From contig DASWFZ010000252.1 in NCBI GenBank assembly GCA_036393975.1, forward strand, positions 1 to 7,141: a DNA stretch of 7,141 bases, written 5' to 3'. This document shows, one piece after another, positions 6,754 through 7,141 of the stretch. Source of the DNA: 13-1-40CM-64-14 sp036393975. GTDB lineage: Bacteria; Sysuimicrobiota; Sysuimicrobiia; Sysuimicrobiales; Kaftiobacteriaceae. Made by a program: the position numbers and the translations under genes. Below the pieces are notes generated by a model. That model ran no database searches. It was not told where the DNA came from and saw only the letters and a list, made by a program, of their open reading frames with translations. The first letter of the stretch is position 1; every line of letters begins with the position of its first letter.

Positions 6754-6767
6754 GAGGCCGGAGCCTC
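6754..6767 (-). promoter_or_regulatory. UNCG-tetraloop hairpin in the 5' leader of the operon
   Basis: The minus strand reads GAGGC-TCCG-GCCTC. This is a 5-bp stem whose C-G closing pair holds a UCCG loop, the extra-stable UNCG class. It lies 14 bases upstream of the AGGAG site. It could protect the 5' end of the mRNA or help keep the ribosome site open. Chance occurrence in GC-rich DNA is possible. Confidence 0.5.
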
Positions 6768-6864
6768 TCCCACTCGCCTTCTTCCCGGTGTCCTCTTCGC
6801 AAACCGGGGCGAGAGCGCGCCGACGAGGGGTGGCGGACCACGGCGGGCCGCCGCTTACTCCACC

Positions 6865-6875
6865 CCACATTGTGG
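6865..6875. promoter_or_regulatory. Short palindrome CCACATTGTGG, possible operator
   Basis: Perfect 5-bp arms around one central base, lying on the candidate -10 box. A second palindrome, CGGCGG-G-CCGCCG, lies at 6841-6853, just downstream in the operon's direction. Position and symmetry suggest a regulator site, but no regulator gene is visible and short palindromes arise by chance. Confidence 0.3.
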
Positions 6876-6897
6876 CTCCCAGCGCCCCGAAAGTCCA
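6869..6897 (-). promoter_or_regulatory. Weak promoter candidate for the transporter operon
   Basis: On the minus strand, TGGACT (6897-6892) and CACAAT (6874-6869) are separated by 17 bases. Each matches a sigma-70-type -35 or -10 box at four of six positions. Transcription would begin near 6862, giving a leader of roughly 130 bases. It is the only passable pair I found between the two divergent genes, but the match is poor. Confidence 0.3.
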
Positions 6898-6902
6898 CCC
6901 TG

Positions 6903-6951
6903 GCCTCCCCCACCCGGTGGGGAGGTCGGCGCGTAGCGCCGGGTGGGAGGC
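6903..6951. repeat. REP-like nested palindromic element
   Basis: An outer inverted repeat pairs 6903-6917 (GCCTCCC..ACCCGG, with two extra Cs) with 6939-6951 (CCGGGTGGGAGGC). Inside or alternative to it are CCTCCCC/GGGGAGG (6904-6910 with 6919-6925) and GGCGC-GTA-GCGCC (6928-6940). Two adjacent hairpins with a GTCGG link, able to refold as one long hairpin, is the architecture of dispersed extragenic palindromes seen in many GC-rich genomes. With one copy in view the repeat status is inferred. Confidence 0.55.
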
Positions 6952-7005
6952 TCAAGTTCCCGATGCCCGCGCCCAAATCCCCGGCTCTGCGATGATCGAT
7001 TCGGG

Positions 7006-7141
7006 ATGAGCCGAGTCGGCGAGGGCACGCGCAGGCTCGAAGGCGGGGACAAGGTGGCCGGGGCGACCCGGTTCACGGCCGACCTCGAGATGGCGGGCCT
7101 ACTTCACGTCCAATTGGTGTTGAGCCACCTTCCGGCGGCCC
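7006..7141 (+). CDS. Xanthine dehydrogenase-family molybdopterin-binding subunit, N-terminus (partial, runs off window)
   Basis: Forty-five codons from ATG at 7006 to the window edge, with no stop. The peptide runs MSRVGEGTRRLEGGDKVAG, then ATRFTADLEMAGLLHVQLV and LSHLPAA. This fits the N-terminal pattern of the large subunit of molybdenum hydroxylases: G-x-x-x-R-x-[DE]-G-x-x-K-V-x-G, then [FY]-T-A-D, then GLLH-x-x-L-V-x-S, which opens the a/b hammerhead domain. These enzymes hydroxylate purines, aldehydes or N-heterocycles using a molybdenum cofactor together with FAD and 2Fe-2S subunits. Substrate and subunit set cannot be told from this fragment. There is no good Shine-Dalgarno before the ATG, so the mRNA may be leaderless or the start may be elsewhere. 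The gene is divergent from the transporter operon with 277 bases between them. Confidence 0.8.
   Translation, partial: MSRVGEGTRRLEGGDKVAGATRFTADLEMAGLLHVQLVLSHLPAA

Noticed and set aside
6788..7009. 73-codon plus-strand frame whose TGA overlaps the ATG at 7006 as ATGA
   Set aside because: The overlap looks like coupling, but the peptide is Pro/Arg/Ala-rich with no domain, and it runs through the nested palindrome and the leader hairpins' region; probably chance.
1..7141. CRISPR array, tRNA, rRNA, transposase or prophage genes
   Set aside because: No regularly spaced repeats, no tRNA-like cloverleaf and no transposase or phage motifs were seen on either strand.

Overview
The window is GC-rich, gene-dense bacterial DNA. 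It is filled almost entirely by one minus-strand operon for a peptide/nickel-class (Opp/Dpp/Nik) ABC importer. A lipoprotein signal on the binding protein, extracytoplasmic cysteines, GTG starts and high GC suggest a high-GC Gram-positive, most likely an actinobacterium or a soil relative. This is inference: there is no rRNA or marker gene here.

Layout, left to right. Positions 1-154 (+) hold the last 50 residues of a second family-5 solute-binding protein, closely similar to the C-terminus of the complete one in this window. It converges, 12 bases apart, on the last gene of the minus-strand operon. Read in the direction of transcription, that operon is: solute-binding lipoprotein (6728-5067), DppB/OppB-type permease (4977-4033), DppC/OppC-type permease (4033-3107), DppD/OppD-type ATPase (about 3080-2082), DppF/OppF-type ATPase (2085-1075), and a three-helix membrane protein of unknown function with a His/Trp/Cys-rich outer domain (1063-167). 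The last five genes are tightly packed, with TGATG and GTGA junctions. An 89-base gap with a strong hairpin separates the binding-protein gene from the rest. The region 6729-7005 is non-coding. It holds a UNCG-loop hairpin before the binding-protein RBS, a weak promoter candidate overlapped by a palindrome, and a REP-like nested palindrome. At 7006 a divergent plus-strand gene begins and runs off the window. Its N-terminus looks like the molybdopterin-binding subunit of the xanthine dehydrogenase family.

How the parts work together: the lipoprotein captures a small ligand (oligopeptide, dipeptide, metal chelate or similar) outside the membrane, the two permeases form the channel, and the two ATPases drive transport. 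The sixth gene is an unexplained accessory, apparently co-transcribed and translationally close to the ATPase gene.

The points most worth a second look are these. The DppD-type ATPase has no ordinary start codon where its conserved N-terminus requires one, with an ACG in the expected ATG position. Next to it is a 21-bp near-duplicate of the last seven codons of the upstream permease, probably a recombination or duplication scar. The uncharacterised membrane protein closes the operon. A paralogous binding protein lies at the left edge. A nested palindromic repeat lies upstream. I see no CRISPR array, transposase, tRNA or rRNA.
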